A DNA stretch of 64,000 nt, taken from the NCBI RefSeq assembly GCF_914767665.1, contig NC_059506.1, positions 6,324,001 to 6,388,000 on the forward strand. The letters are read 5' to 3'. Below, one piece after another: positions 52,577 to 63,346 of the stretch (the first letter of the stretch is position 1; every line of letters begins with the position of its first letter). The notes beneath the pieces were generated by a model. The model saw only the letters and a list, made by a program, of their open reading frames with translations. It was not told the DNA's origin and did not search any database. The translations under genes and the position numbers were made by a program. The stretch comes from Harmonia axyridis (lineage: Eukaryota; Arthropoda; Insecta; Coleoptera; Coccinellidae).

Positions 52577-53594
52577 CAGGGTGTCCCCAACTCGATGGCC
52601 TATTAGACGTTTCTGGAAAACTAATCATATTTTGAGCTGAAAATTTGCACATTGGGGTTTGAGACAATGATCTTTCTCCCTAAAATATTTTCAGATCTCT
52701 ACAAGTTCCGGTTATACCGAAAACAGACTACTACTTCCTTATTTCAAATGGCACACCCACTATATTATTGCATCATTAGATAGCTTTTTTGATGGCAATT
52801 TCGGCAATATGCCATACCTTGGGTAAAAATTTAACGGTTCACGAGTTATTGGGATTCTTATGAAAAAAAAGGTGGCGATGAGGAATCGCATTTTTTTTGA
52901 ATATTTCAGCAGAAAAAGTCTTTCGAAAAAAAAAATTTTTTTTTCGATTCCGCAAATACGTAGTATTATAAGATTGTTTTCGGCTTGGACCAAAAATGTA
53001 CAGGGTGTTTATAAGAGGATCATGAACTTGGACAACTCAAATTCATCAAAACTCAAGATTTTACGTAGAATCGACTGGAATAATAAAAAAATATAGGTTC
53101 TAATTTGAAAATCTTGAGTTTTGATGAATTTGAGTTGTCGAAGTTCATGATCCTCTTATAAACACCCTGTACATTTTTGGTCCAAGCCAAAAACAGTCTT
53201 ATAATCCTACGTATTTGCGGAATCGAAAAAAAAATTTTTTTTTCGAAAAAGGCTTTTTCTGCTGAAATATTCAAAAAAATGAGAGTCCTCATCGCCACCT
53301 TTTTTTTCATAAGAATCCCAATAACTCATGAACCGTTGAATTTTTACTCAAGGTATGGTATATTGCCGAAATTGTCATCAAAAAAGCTATCTAATGCTGC
53401 AATAATATACTGGGTGTGCCATTTGAAATAAGGAAGTAGTAGTCTGTTTCCGGTATAAACGGAACTTGTAGAGATCTGAAAATATTTTAGGGAGAAAGAT
53501 CATTGTCTCAAACCCCAATATGCAAATTTTCAGCTCAAAATTATGATTAGTTTTCCAGAAACGTCTAATAGGCCATCGAGTTTGGAACACCCTG
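52577..53594. repeat. palindromic repeat family A, copy 3 (best preserved)
   Basis: The ends are cagggtgtccccaactcg and cgagtttggaacaccctg, next to TA at 52575-52576 and 53595-53596. Arms are near-identical over about 400 bp each. On the dyad sits a second TA-flanked palindrome (53002-53169, cagggtgtttataagagg ... ataaacaccctg), so the structure is concentric. The four frames at 52760-53629 are mirror readings of the arms. Confidence 0.9.
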
Positions 53595-53596
53595 TA

Positions 53597-54547
53597 TATA
53601 AATATTTCACACTTATTTCGAGATTTCATTAAGTTTCTGTCAATTGTACAATTGTAGTCGATTCATATATAGGCTGTCCCATAAAAACACCAACTCTCCT
53701 CTATATCTCTGAAACGGTAATTGATTTCTATGATCTATTAACGATTTATGAATTCAATTGTCATACGGCATCGCATTGTCCAAAACAACCCTAGTTTGAA
53801 ATTCCAAGAATTTAGAAAAATACACAAATTGAGGTAAATGCATTTTGTTGAAGTTTAGAAATTCTTGGAATTCCGAACTAGGGTTATTGCATTGCGTGTC
53901 ACTTTTATAACGTTTCCTTCATCTTCATATATAAATTTTAAATACTAAAACCTGCCGAGTACCTACACCTACTGTACCTGGTGTATTTGTCCGTCAAAGG
54001 GTCCGCTCTAGAGGCAGGCAAACCGGCATTTAGCCGGGGCGGCAAATAATAGAGATTGGCATTTTCTACTTTTTCCGAAAAATTCGAATTTCCGGAAGAA
54101 TGTATTAGAAAATTTTTTTTTGTATTTCATCGAATTTCATAGATGATTTCTTATATCAAATTAACTTGTGTCAAGCGTTGGCTCATTCGAATTTAAAATA
54201 ATGGTTCATCCGATTGCTTTACTCAAAAATCTCAAAGAAAAAAAAAACGAAAAGTTCGATAGATTTATGAATTCGGAGCTAAGCAAAAAAATCTGAAACC
54301 TGAATTCAATTCATAAAGTTCATCAGTGGTAAATTTATCAGAAAGCTGAATATTATAATTATTTTGTTACTTATATTTTATAATTCAATGTCAGTTATCT
54401 TCCAGCTTAATATTTATTCAGTGTGATAAACTTCACGCATTTTTATCGAAATTATTATAAGAAAGGAAAAATATGTTATGCGATATTTCGGATCTTAATT
54501 TTTCATATCTTCTTTGATACGAATTTCTGAATTCATCTTCAGCATCA
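53597..54547. other. spacer with a short inverted repeat
   Basis: An inverted repeat of about 100 bp lies at 53787-53886 (aaccctagtttgaaattcc and its inverse). A GC-richer patch (ccggcatttagccggggcgg) is at about 54028-54050. Otherwise AT-rich with nothing recognised. Confidence 0.4.
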
Positions 54548-55811
54548 TTAACTATCGAGAATCATTAGGGGGATCGGAGTAATTTTCAAATTGAATTCCT
54601 GTAAGATTATAACAAAAACAAACATAGCAATTTAGATAAAGGGGCTTTGGAACTAATGAAATATCTATTTTGAATGATGAGTTTAAGATAATAATAATTG
54701 ATGGTAGTTACCTCTGAATAGTGACCGATGAGATCATTGTTGAATTCATGTTTCTCTTCTTGTTGAACAGGTAGCAATTGTCTCTCATTTTCAGGGTCTT
54801 GGTCCAAGAAAAAATTTTTTACAGGATAAATATTCATTTCGCCCAAATCCGATTCGAACCTCTCATTCGTACTTTCAATCGATTTTCTACGGTTGTTGAG
54901 TACATCGATCGAAATGTTATGTCTCTCGTTTTCAGGGTCTTCGTTCAAGAAAAAATTTTTCACAGGATAAATATTCATTTCGCCCAAATCTGATTCTGAC
55001 CTCTCATTCGTACTTTCAATTGATTTTCTACGATTGTTGAGTCCATCGATCGAAATGTTATGTCTCTCGTTTTCAGGGTCTTCGTTCAAGAAAAAATTTT
55101 TTACAGGATAATGATTAATTTCGTCAAAATCTGATTCTGACCTCTCATTGGTACTTTCAATCCATTTTTTAGGGTAGTAATGTCCATCGATAAAAATGTT
55201 GTTAGGTCCCGGTTTCAACGAAATATCGAAACCAAACATCTCCTGGAAACTCTTTTCTTCCGAGGTCTCCGAAAATTCAATATTTTCCACTGTATTCTGT
55301 CTTCGTTCTGCATTGAGATTTGAGTCACTGAAAAGATAATATATGTAAATTAATTCTACCAAATTACATCCAAATATTACTTATACTTTATGCGAAAAGT
55401 TTTTGAAAACAAAAAAAATGATGTACGACAGAAACATAAAATTTTTAATTCGATTTTGAATTGTAAACATTCAGATTAATCAATGCATAGTCTACCCTAA
55501 AGGAATAAATGTTCGAAAATTAGTTACTTCTTTGGGAAAAAAGAACACTCAACTCAACTTCAAATATTCAAAGATATTTATTTAAATGTATTCTTAAATA
55601 AATATCTTTAACTTCAAATATTCACATCACACAAGTGCCCCAAAAATTTCAACATTTCTGTTATAATTCCGATTCTAGTATTTCAATTGAACTTTAATTT
55701 TATAAAATAACAAAAAACGACAAATAGAATTAAATTTACTTACTCGTATCTAGACCTTGATCTTCGATTTGTAGAGCGATTGACACCTGCTCTTAACGTA
55801 GACCTCTGCAT
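54548..55811 (-). CDS. protein of unknown function with three 47-residue repeats
   Basis: I join three exons: 55811-55744, 55327-54712 and 54598-54548, with GT-AG sites and matching phases, giving 735 nt and 244 residues. The start MQRSTLRAGVNRS is followed by an Arg/Ser-rich stretch (STNRRSRSRY). Three tandem units of 47 residues each then run from a N-I-x-I-D motif through IESTNERSESD and YPVKNFFL to D-P-E-N-E-R. The tail is acidic and short. There is no signal peptide, membrane helix or known domain. The basic head and charged repeats suggest a soluble, perhaps disordered, nuclear protein, but this is a guess. A second copy of the promoter and exon 1 lies inverted at 63402. Confidence 0.75.
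55570..55609. repeat. 40-bp hairpin insertion flanked by 14-bp direct repeats
   Basis: Perfect 16-bp arms (aaagatatttatttaa and inverse) enclose an 8-base loop. The exact 14-bp sequence aacttcaaatattc lies on both sides (55556-55569 and 55610-55623). The paralogous intron at 63590-63620 has one copy of the 14-mer and no hairpin, so this is a derived insertion. Confidence 0.9.
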
Positions 55812-55894
55812 GTTGGCTGAGTAACACCTTATACTATGGTAACACTACAGTACCTAGTCACTTACGCTTAACTGTTGACTCTACGGAATGGGAC

Positions 55895-55980
55895 AATTGT
55901 ATTTATACCCGGTATTTAGGAGTCAGGTAGAAGTTAATTGCTCTCATTGTAGGGGGTGGACCAATCAGAGGCTTGCATTT
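55895..55980 (-). promoter_or_regulatory. probable core promoter of the 47-residue-repeat gene
   Basis: On the - strand a CCAAT-type motif (gattggtcc, 55969-55977) is followed about 70 bases on by gtatttata-like TATA sequence (about 55899), some 90 bases before the ATG. Both elements are kept in the duplicate at 63218-63285, which supports a real promoter. Confidence 0.5.
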
Positions 55981-56296
55981 TTCGAAGTAATTTTGTTCAG
56001 AAATCGTTGAATTTTCGTCTTAGTGGGGGTTCATTTTGCGAGGGCGTAGATCTTTTTTTTTTCTAGGGGTTTCGTCAGATATGCATAAATTATTTTATCA
56101 AAAATGAATACATTTGAAAAAGAACAAACTTCTTTCCCGTTAAAATCATTCAATACCTAAATTTATGATCATAATAAACAGAAAAAACATAAATTGGTTT
56201 AAACATGGCTACAAACTAATGACTCAAAAACAATTGTTGGGAAAGAGAAATAAAATCGCTTCTTTTACAACTGCAGTATTGAAATTGCATGACGAG

Positions 56297-57204
56297 AATG
56301 ATACAACCGAAAACATGGGGTGTTGTATAACGGATGACAAATGCAAAAATCACAGATGGCAAAATAGGAGGCGACAAGTGGATATAAAGAAAAATGACAG
56401 ACGTAGACGTGATCGTAGTGCAATAAAACTAATCATCTTGAAAGCCATAAGTAATGAACTCATAAACAGAAAAAGATTTTCTTCTGCTATGCCGATTTCA
56501 AAAGAAGTAAAATGATTATTGGTTCATTTTTATTGAAAAATTTTCATTCTTCGTCTTGGCAAGAATTCTGAAAGTTTATATTTTGGTGGGTAATTACCCC
56601 CATTCGCCCCCACATATCTACGCCCTGTTCATTGTGTTGTTCATCAGTTAGGTATGTTAAGAAGAGAAAAAGAGGAGTAGTTCATTTTCTTGTATGGTTT
56701 AGGATTTCTGACCTATTCTAGATTTACGATTTAAATGTTGTGGTTGATCCGTTTATGTTTGGTTTAAGAATTAAATTTCAAGATATATTCATCTAATCAA
56801 GGTATACTACTGCCAAAAGTCACCACTGAAATTCCAATTTTGATCGGTTCTACCAGGACCAGCATACCACACATTTTGCCGGGACGCAAAGTCAGTTATT
56901 AATATTCCTACTTTATGCATATTCTTCAAGGGAGAGTTTTTTTGTTAACATATTCTCTCGATAACTCAGAAATATTTCCCACACGACAAATTTCAATTCA
57001 GAAATTTTTGATTAGATACCGACTTCTTATTTATTCTTATTAATGAGAATGTTGGATGGGAATAAGTGTTGTATATACTATTGAAAATTAAGGTGAGATA
57101 ATTACGAAACTACTCTTAAAAGGTACGAATACACTCTTTTCTGAAGAAAAACCTTATATTTAATAATTAAAGATTCATTTTATACATTATAACATAATAA
57201 GGAA
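56297..57204. other. unassigned spacer
   Basis: Immediately right of the duplication breakpoint. The 116-residue + frame at 56165-56515 straddles the breakpoint and has a basic, low-complexity tail; I do not treat it as a gene. Nothing else was recognised. Confidence 0.4.
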
Positions 57205-57400
57205 AAGGTAAATTTATTGTGTTTATTAGATTCATTTAACCTGAAACAACATATAAAAGGATTCACTAGGGTGACACATGTATTGACAACGTGTATTGAT
57301 AATATTTTTTCGAATTTAAGTGAAAAATGTGAATTGTTTGTTTATTTTAATGGAATATCGGATCACTCAGCTCAAAAAAATCCAAATACATTGGTCTCAG
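57205..57400 (+). pseudogene. LINE endonuclease fragment
   Basis: The reading LLDSFNLKQHIKGFTRVT, then TCIDNIFSNL and a GISDHSAQ motif matches the C-terminal part of the apurinic-like endonuclease domain of insect LINEs, where S-D-H is catalytic. About 60 residues are recognisable, and nothing of the polymerase follows. It is a scrap. Confidence 0.7.
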
Positions 57401-57559
57401 TGGGTTTCACGTTTCATACAGATCAGAGAACAGAGATTTGATAAAATAATTTTCATTTAATAATTCAATATTTGGATTAAACAATAAAAAAACACCGAAA
57501 TTCCAGCTCAAACAAATGCTAGTAAGCCAAACTTAAAACTGATATAAAGCATAGCTATA

Positions 57560-58001
57560 CAGGGTGGCCACTTTTTCAATGGATTGTATTGGTAACTTTT
57601 AAACCATAAGAGTTAGAAGGTCGATCAAATGGAGAAAAAGTTGCATGCATAGAAGCATTATCAAGCAGTTCAAACAAATCGAGATTATAAGGGCCGGTTA
57701 TTGAGATATCATAAGAAAAGTAAATTCTGTCATTTTGATTTTTCTTTTTTTCCCACTTTATTTCAAATATTATCAAAAAATGTTACAGGAATTTTTTATT
57801 CGACAGTAAATTGTTCTCAATTTGACGTAATCAGTTTTCGTATCCAACGTTTCGTGCTCTCTGGGCCACCCTCAACCTCATTTTTTTCAATACGGACCTG
57901 TATATTTTATGACACTTTTCGAAATAACTTTTGACGCTGAATTCAACGATAAATCATACAATGTCATTCAAAGTTGATTTTCAGGTGATTTTGACCCTTA
58001 T
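57560..58001. repeat. family E, single-arm (unfolded) copy
   Basis: It begins at TA-cagggtggccactttttc and follows the left arm of the complete E element (39639-40844) through gggccggttat, acggacctg and caaagttgattttcagg, then stops at gattttgaccctta. No mirror arm follows. Confidence 0.8.
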
Positions 58002-58319
58002 TTGCCATCTGTAATTTTTGCATTCGTAATGGGTATGCATTTACTCGTTGTTTTCGGTTTTTTGTTTCAATATCGTCACAAAATTTCAATACTGTTGTTA
58101 TCAAAGTACTGAACTGAGTAATTCGCATCGAAAAATTGTCTGGGCCGTGTTATACAATTTATTGTGATTCATTCAAATTGCAATTTAATTGTGCAGATAT
58201 CAGTTTTGAATTGATTATATCTAAACGGTGTTCCTAATGTGTACAAATGAAAATGACAGAATTCTCGGATCATTTTGAGAAAAAAGTCCTATAACATGAA
58301 TCTGCAAACCCTTTGGTTT
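58002..58319. other. unassigned spacer
   Basis: AT-rich sequence between the E single arm and a worn D copy. Nothing was recognised. Confidence 0.4.
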
Positions 58320-58890
58320 TGAGATACCGGTGTTAAAGTTTTTTTTTCTCATAGCACCTTCCCTTCACAAGATATTCAACTTGAATTGGCATAGATTTTC
58401 CAATTGAAACTTTTCATCTTGTGATATGCTTATTTTGTATGCAAATCTACAGGGTGATATTTTTTTTGGAAGGGTACCTGCTTCTTTCCACCAGAACTGG
58501 TTCTATAAAAAAATGAGAAGAGAAACTCTGGTCTAGTACAACACTTTTTGGTTTGTTGTAGTTTTGTCGTATCTGCTATCGATTTCGAAAAAAAAATTCA
58601 AACAGCTCTCTGGTAATCCTCAGGAAAATCCAAATTATTATGAAAATCCAGTTAGTAAGCTAAATTAATTATAACTTATGGTACTCATCAACAAATTCTG
58701 AAGGGAAGATTAATAAAAATTCGATAAACTAATAAATAATATAAGCATCACTAAAAAGTATGGCTATACAAGAAACACCCTGTATCTCGAAAACAAAGCG
58801 TTTGCAGGCTCTGTTTATGGGACTTTATTTTCTTAAAATTATCCATGGAATATTTTCCTTCGTAACTCCGGTTTAGGAAAACCCAGTGTA
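58320..58890. repeat. family D, degenerate copy
   Basis: Landmarks ttcacaagatattcaac, ctacagggtgatattttt, tgtagttttgtcgtatctgc and caccctgtatctcgaaaac occur in the order of the complete D element. The second arm is largely missing or mutated and no clear TA-flanked termini remain. Confidence 0.6.
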
Positions 58891-60599
58891 AGGTGAGAAC
58901 AATCGAATCGGTAAGAAAAAAAAATATTTTGAGTAATTAAATTCCAACTTCGTTATCAAACCTCTTTTTCTCACATTACAGATATGAGTAAACGTTGTTG
59001 TAAAAAAACAAGAAAAAAGAAAGATCTCCGTCCTTGGTTTCGAGATTCCTTGGCATTTCTCGTTGCGAGGCGTATACATGAAAACCGAATTATATTTTTT
59101 TCTCTTGATATTTTTGGGCGCCCCTGCAGACCTTGCGCCCGTGGCAAGTGCCACCTTTGCCACGCCCTAGATACGGCACTGGCTGTAATGAGTTCATTAG
59201 AGCACTTTCTTTAGAACTGTAATGAACTCATTACGATACTGAAATAGAGAAAGATTATTTATGAACACAACTTTTCTGTGATAACTTTTTCGCAAATTTT
59301 ACTTAGTGCAGGTAGTATAGATATCGGATGAAAGTCGTTAGGAGAATCACCTTTCTTTCCATGTTTTGAAATTGGAATTACCTACCTATTATGAATGTTT
59401 TCCAAGAAAGCCAATATTGAAAGTTTTATTATAGCGTTAGTCATATATACCTACATAATCTTCGTACGATTCCTTTTCTAGAAAGGTTTTTGAGAAGTTT
59501 ATTGTCAATTTCGTCTATTCCTGTAGACTTACTGGTATTTAATGACTAAGGGCCGCTTTTACAATGTCAAATTAACTTTCTGGTAATTTGACCAAAAGGT
59601 ATTCGGTGATTTGGGTTTCACAATTTTTTCCTACAACTGCCATGAAAAGTAGCTTGTTCTTCATAGCTTACCGAATTTCAAAACTATATATTGCTCATTT
59701 GAGACAAAGGCGTATACAGAAAGGATAATGGGAGAAATGAGATTTTTTTTCATAGAAATAAATGGGTGTTTGTATTGTGCCTACATGTACATGGTATAGC
59801 AAAAATATCAAACTCGTTCTCTGTATATGCCACTGGTTCAAGAAAATATAAATAAAAAAAGTCTTCTGTTTTTCTTTTCAAATATATCACTAGACTAGTT
59901 TATTTCTCAAGTATGTTTTGAGAAAAATGCTTTTTCACTTTTTAAAATTTAGTTTATTTGTTTATATCGATTCCAATGAATATATTTAGGAAATAAATAC
60001 CGTCGTAGTATTTATACAACAGAGTACTCATATTCAAATTCATGTGTAGAAAGGTTATATGCAAAAAACAGGCAAAAAATGAAAATTTTCACCTTTTTCG
60101 CATTTTTTTTTCAATGTTTTATCATGAGATTTTGGTGTCAAACCTCAAATGCAAATTCTGTACCCCAGAAACAAAGAAAATAAATCGAAGAAATTAAAAC
60201 TACCCCATCAACTGGGTTTTAGCAGAGATAGATATAATACGCCAATTTTGAACTATCGTTCGAGCCAGGTTTATCGGAAAAAAAACTTGATGAAAGAAAA
60301 CGCCAAAAGATGAAATTTTTCTTGTATTTTTTTTGATGTTCCGTCACGAAATTTTGGTGCTTAACCTTAGATTCGGATTCAGCACCCAAAAAAATACATA
60401 CGATCGAAGAAATCAAAACTACCCCATAAAATTCCCTTGAGGTGCACATGTGAGCACAAATTGACTGGATTACGTAGAGGTAATTTAATTCAGATTTCAG
60501 ATTACAAATGAATCAAACTGAAAGTGATACTTTCATTCACTTTTTACAAATTCCATTAAAAAAATATTTTCGAGATTTTGAAAAAAAAAGAAGTTTCAA
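58891..60599. other. repeat-derived spacer with a worn tandem duplication
   Basis: Bases 59100-59180 are GC-richer (gggcgcccctgcagacc ... ccctagatacgg). A hairpin repeat ctgtaatgagttcatta at 59183-59250 matches 2765-2830. Two diverged direct copies of about 150 bp lie at 60060-60212 and 60290-60440 (shared atcgaagaaat and aaaactaccccat). No gene was recognised. Confidence 0.45.
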
Positions 60600-60682
60600 G
60601 TACCAATTTGAATGACAATTTATTTGTTTGGATTCCGAAAACTGACAGGAAAACCAAAAATGGCGGTGTGTGACGTCACACT
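60600..60682 (+). repeat. dispersed repeat with a tgacgtca core, second copy
   Basis: Near-identical to 29263-29345, including tggattccgaaaactgacagg and aaaatggcggtgtgtgacgtc, but with a single tgacgtcac core. Confidence 0.6.
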
Positions 60683-61069
60683 AATAGAGCGTATTGCTCA
60701 GAAATTACATTGCACACCCTGTATCTAGCTTATGTTTCGAAAACGAGGTAAATGTCATAAGGCAAAAATGATTCTCCCGGTGTCATCCACATGACTATAT
60801 AGGCTTGTCCGGTATAAAATGAAACACCCTGTATAAGACATGAACAGTAGACGAAGTTAATTTCGGCCTTAGAAACTCAGCCGCTCCATTCTCATTTCTT
60901 GCATATTATTATAGAAAATTTTTACTTGGTTATCAACCATTGTTATTTAATAAATAAGAAAATATTGGGAATATTGGACACAATTTTATTCTATTGTTTA
61001 ATTTGTAACAACGCCGACGTTTCGAAGCAGTTCGTTTCTTTTTCAAGGCTAAAAAAATAAATAAATATA

Positions 61070-61810
61070 CAGGGTGTTCCTAAATTGAACGTACAAAGGA
61101 AAAGGGAAGATTCCTTAAGGGAGTTTAAGAAAAAAAAGTCTTATAAACATGGGGTCGCAAACGTTTCGTTTTCGAGATACAGAGTGTTGAAGTTTGAATT
61201 TTTTTCAAGTTTTTTTCTTATAGTATCTTCACTTCACAAGATATTCAACTGAAATTTGGCATAGATATTACATTTGAGAGTTCTCACCACGTGACATGGC
61301 AATTTCGATAGAAGATCTACAGGGTGATATTTTTTCTGGAACAATGCCACCTGTTCTTCTGCAGAACTTTGTTTCGGTGAGCAACTGTTAATTTGAAAAA
61401 ATGTAAAAAGAAGCTTTGTCCTTATACTAAACTTTTCGGTCTCTTGTAGTTTTGTCGTATCTACCAACGATTTCGAGAAAAAAAATTTTGAACAGTTGCT
61501 CACCAAAAAAAAGTTCTGCAGAAGAACAGGTGGCACTGTTCCAGAAAAAATATCACTCTGTAGATCTTCTATCGAAATTGCCATGTCACGTGGTGAGAAC
61601 TCTCAAATGTAATATCTATGCCAAATTTCAGTTGAATATCTTGTGAAGTGTAGATACTATGAGAAAAAAACTTGAAAAAAATTCTAACTTCAACACTCTG
61701 TATCTCGAAAACGAAACGTTTGCGACCCCATGTGTATGGGACTTTTTTTTCTTAAACTCACTTAAGGAATCTCCCCTTTTCGTTTGTACGTTCAATTTAG
61801 GAACACCCTG
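61070..61810. repeat. palindromic repeat family D, complete copy (741 bp)
   Basis: The ends are cagggtgttcctaaattg and its inverse, next to TA at 61068-61069 and 61811-61812. Arms mirror through aaacgtttcgttttcgag, ttcacaagatattcaac, agatctacagggtgatat and acctgttcttctgcag. The dyad is at about 61440. The frames 61234-61584 and 61452-61646 are mirror readings with nearly the same peptide. Confidence 0.9.
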
Positions 61811-62011
61811 TATAAGGCATACAATATGACATAACATGATAACACATTACCTAGTTACGACAAACAATATTGTACGTTTATTAAAATCATTAAAACAATT
61901 TTCAAGGAATCGAAATTCTTTCACACCGCAAATCAACATCAACATCCATTAAGTTATTTTCAATATTTAAAATATAAAACTCCTCATAGCTTAGAATCGG
62001 GATTAGTATAA

Positions 62012-62317
62012 AAGATACCTTGCGCTGACTGTAGCAAGTGTTATATTGGCCAAACAAAACAATATTTACGAGATAGAATTAAACAACATAAATATGATAG
62101 TAAGAGTATAAATTTTAATAAAACAGCTTTAACTTTACATCAAATGACTACAGGCCATAAATTTGATTTTGATAATGTACAGATTCTTGATAGGGAAGAG
62201 GTTGGTTATAATAGAAATATAAGCGAAATGATTAATATAAAAGTAAATAACACAGTTAATCACAGAGAAGATGTACAACACCTAAGCACGATTTATAATA
62301 ATATAATAAAAAGGTGA
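62012..62317 (+). pseudogene. Penelope-like GIY-YIG endonuclease domain
   Basis: The frame opens KIPCADCSKCYIGQTKQYL and continues RDRIKQHKYD, then TALTLHQMTTGHKFDFDNV and ILDREEVGYNRNISEMINI, ending with a stop at 62317. The Cys-x-x-Cys-x-x-Cys spacing before Y-I-G-Q-T and the E of SEMINI are typical of the C-terminal endonuclease of Penelope-like retroelements. A one-base shift just upstream (gattagtataaaag) places a stop before it and cuts it from any polymerase, so it is dead. Confidence 0.85.
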
Positions 62318-62813
62318 GTGCTGGCCACGTCAATAGTGTTAAGTCCATTTAATATTTTTATCGTAATCGTATGTTTATGTCATTGTCATATTGAAAATAA
62401 CTTAATGGATGTTGATGTTAATTTTCTGCGGTGTGAAAGAATTTCGATTCCTTGAAAATTGTCTTAATGATTTTAATAAACGTACAATATTGTTTGTCGT
62501 AACTAGGTAATGTGTTATCATGTTATGTCATATTGTATGCCTTATATATTTATTTATTTTTTTAGCCTTGAAAAAGAAACGAACTGTTTCGAAACGTCGG
62601 CGTTGTTACAAATTAAACAATAGAATAAAATTGTGTCCAATATTCCCAATATTTTCTTATTTATTATAGAAAATAATAGGTATCGAAGTGATATTGTATT
62701 GAATATAGCAAAGTGATATTGTATTAAATGAATAAAAATAAACTTAAATAATTATACGAACAAAGCCAAATTATAAAAGCGAACTTATTTGTGTATGCAA
62801 CCCTAAATACATA

Positions 62814-62846
62814 TTGGAGAATTGTGAGTAATATACAATTCTCCAA
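62814..62846. repeat. 33-bp hairpin at the duplication breakpoint
   Basis: Perfect 12-bp arms (ttggagaattgt and inverse) with a 9-base loop. It lies two bases left of the point where the inverted segmental duplication (62848-63793) begins. Confidence 0.8.
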
Positions 62847-63214
62847 CACTCGTCATGCAATTTCAATACTGCAATTATCACCGAAGCGATTTTATTTCCC
62901 TTTCCCAACAATTGTTTTTGAGTCATTAGTTTGTAGGCATGTTATACATATTTATGTTTTTTCTGTTTATTTGTTTATTATGATCACAAATTTAGGTTAG
63001 AATGATTTTTACGGGAAAGAAGTTTGTTGTTTTTAAAATGTTCCTTGTTGTGTATATACGTTCAAAGTGTATTCACTTTTGATAAAATAATTTCGTATCT
63101 GACGAAACCCCTAGAAAAAGAAAGATCTACGCCCTTGAGAAATGAACCCCATTAAGGAGAGCAGACGAAAATTCAACGATTTCTGAACAAAATTACTTCA
63201 AAAAATGGAGGCCT

Positions 63215-63290
63215 CTGATTGGTCCACCCCCTACAATGAGAGCAATTAACTTCTACCTGACTCTTAAATACGGGGGTTTAAATACAATTG
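63215..63290 (+). promoter_or_regulatory. probable core promoter of the second gene copy
   Basis: A CCAAT-type motif (gattggtcc at about 63217) and TATA-like ttaaata motifs (about 63265-63285) match those of the first copy in order and spacing. Confidence 0.5.
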
Positions 63291-63346
63291 TCCCATTCCG
63301 TGAAGTCAAGTGTGAGTGAGTAGGTGCTGTGGTAGTGTGGTGTAAG

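Larger units (their letters stand above)
55387..56296 (-). repeat. inverted segmental duplication, left arm
   Basis: This arm covers part of intron 1, exon 1, promoter and upstream sequence of the 47-residue-repeat gene. The partner is 62848-63793. Matching landmarks include gggacaattgtattta, ggaccaatcagaggc, ttttgttcagaaatcgttgaa and actcaaaaacaattgttggg. The copies diverge at scattered positions and by small insertions. Confidence 0.85.
60950..62665 (+). mobile_element. Penelope-like element remnant between inverted flanks
   Basis: A GIY-YIG endonuclease frame (62012-62317) is flanked by inverted copies of the same sequence: 60950-61069 plus 61813-61968 on the left and 62382-62663 on the right. 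Shared landmarks are cccaatattttcttattta, cgaaacgtcggcgttgtta, taactaggtaatgtgttatc and gcggtgtgaaagaatttcg. Family D (61070-61810) interrupts the left flank. Penelope-like elements are known to carry terminal repeats in direct or inverted orientation, which fits. The reverse transcriptase is absent. Confidence 0.75.

Noticed and set aside
52760..53629. Four 77-85 residue frames with near-identical peptides on both strands
   Set aside because: All come from the arms of family A copy 3. Matching peptides on opposite strands are expected from a palindrome.
56165..56515. 116-residue basic open frame as a possible gene
   Set aside because: Its first part lies in the inverted duplication and does not stay open in the partner arm, and it crosses the duplication breakpoint. 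No domain is recognisable.
58984..59214. 76-residue Cys/Arg-rich frame resembling a small basic protein
   Set aside because: It spans the GC-richer repeat piece and the ctgtaatgag hairpin, both dispersed repeats. There is no splice or start support.
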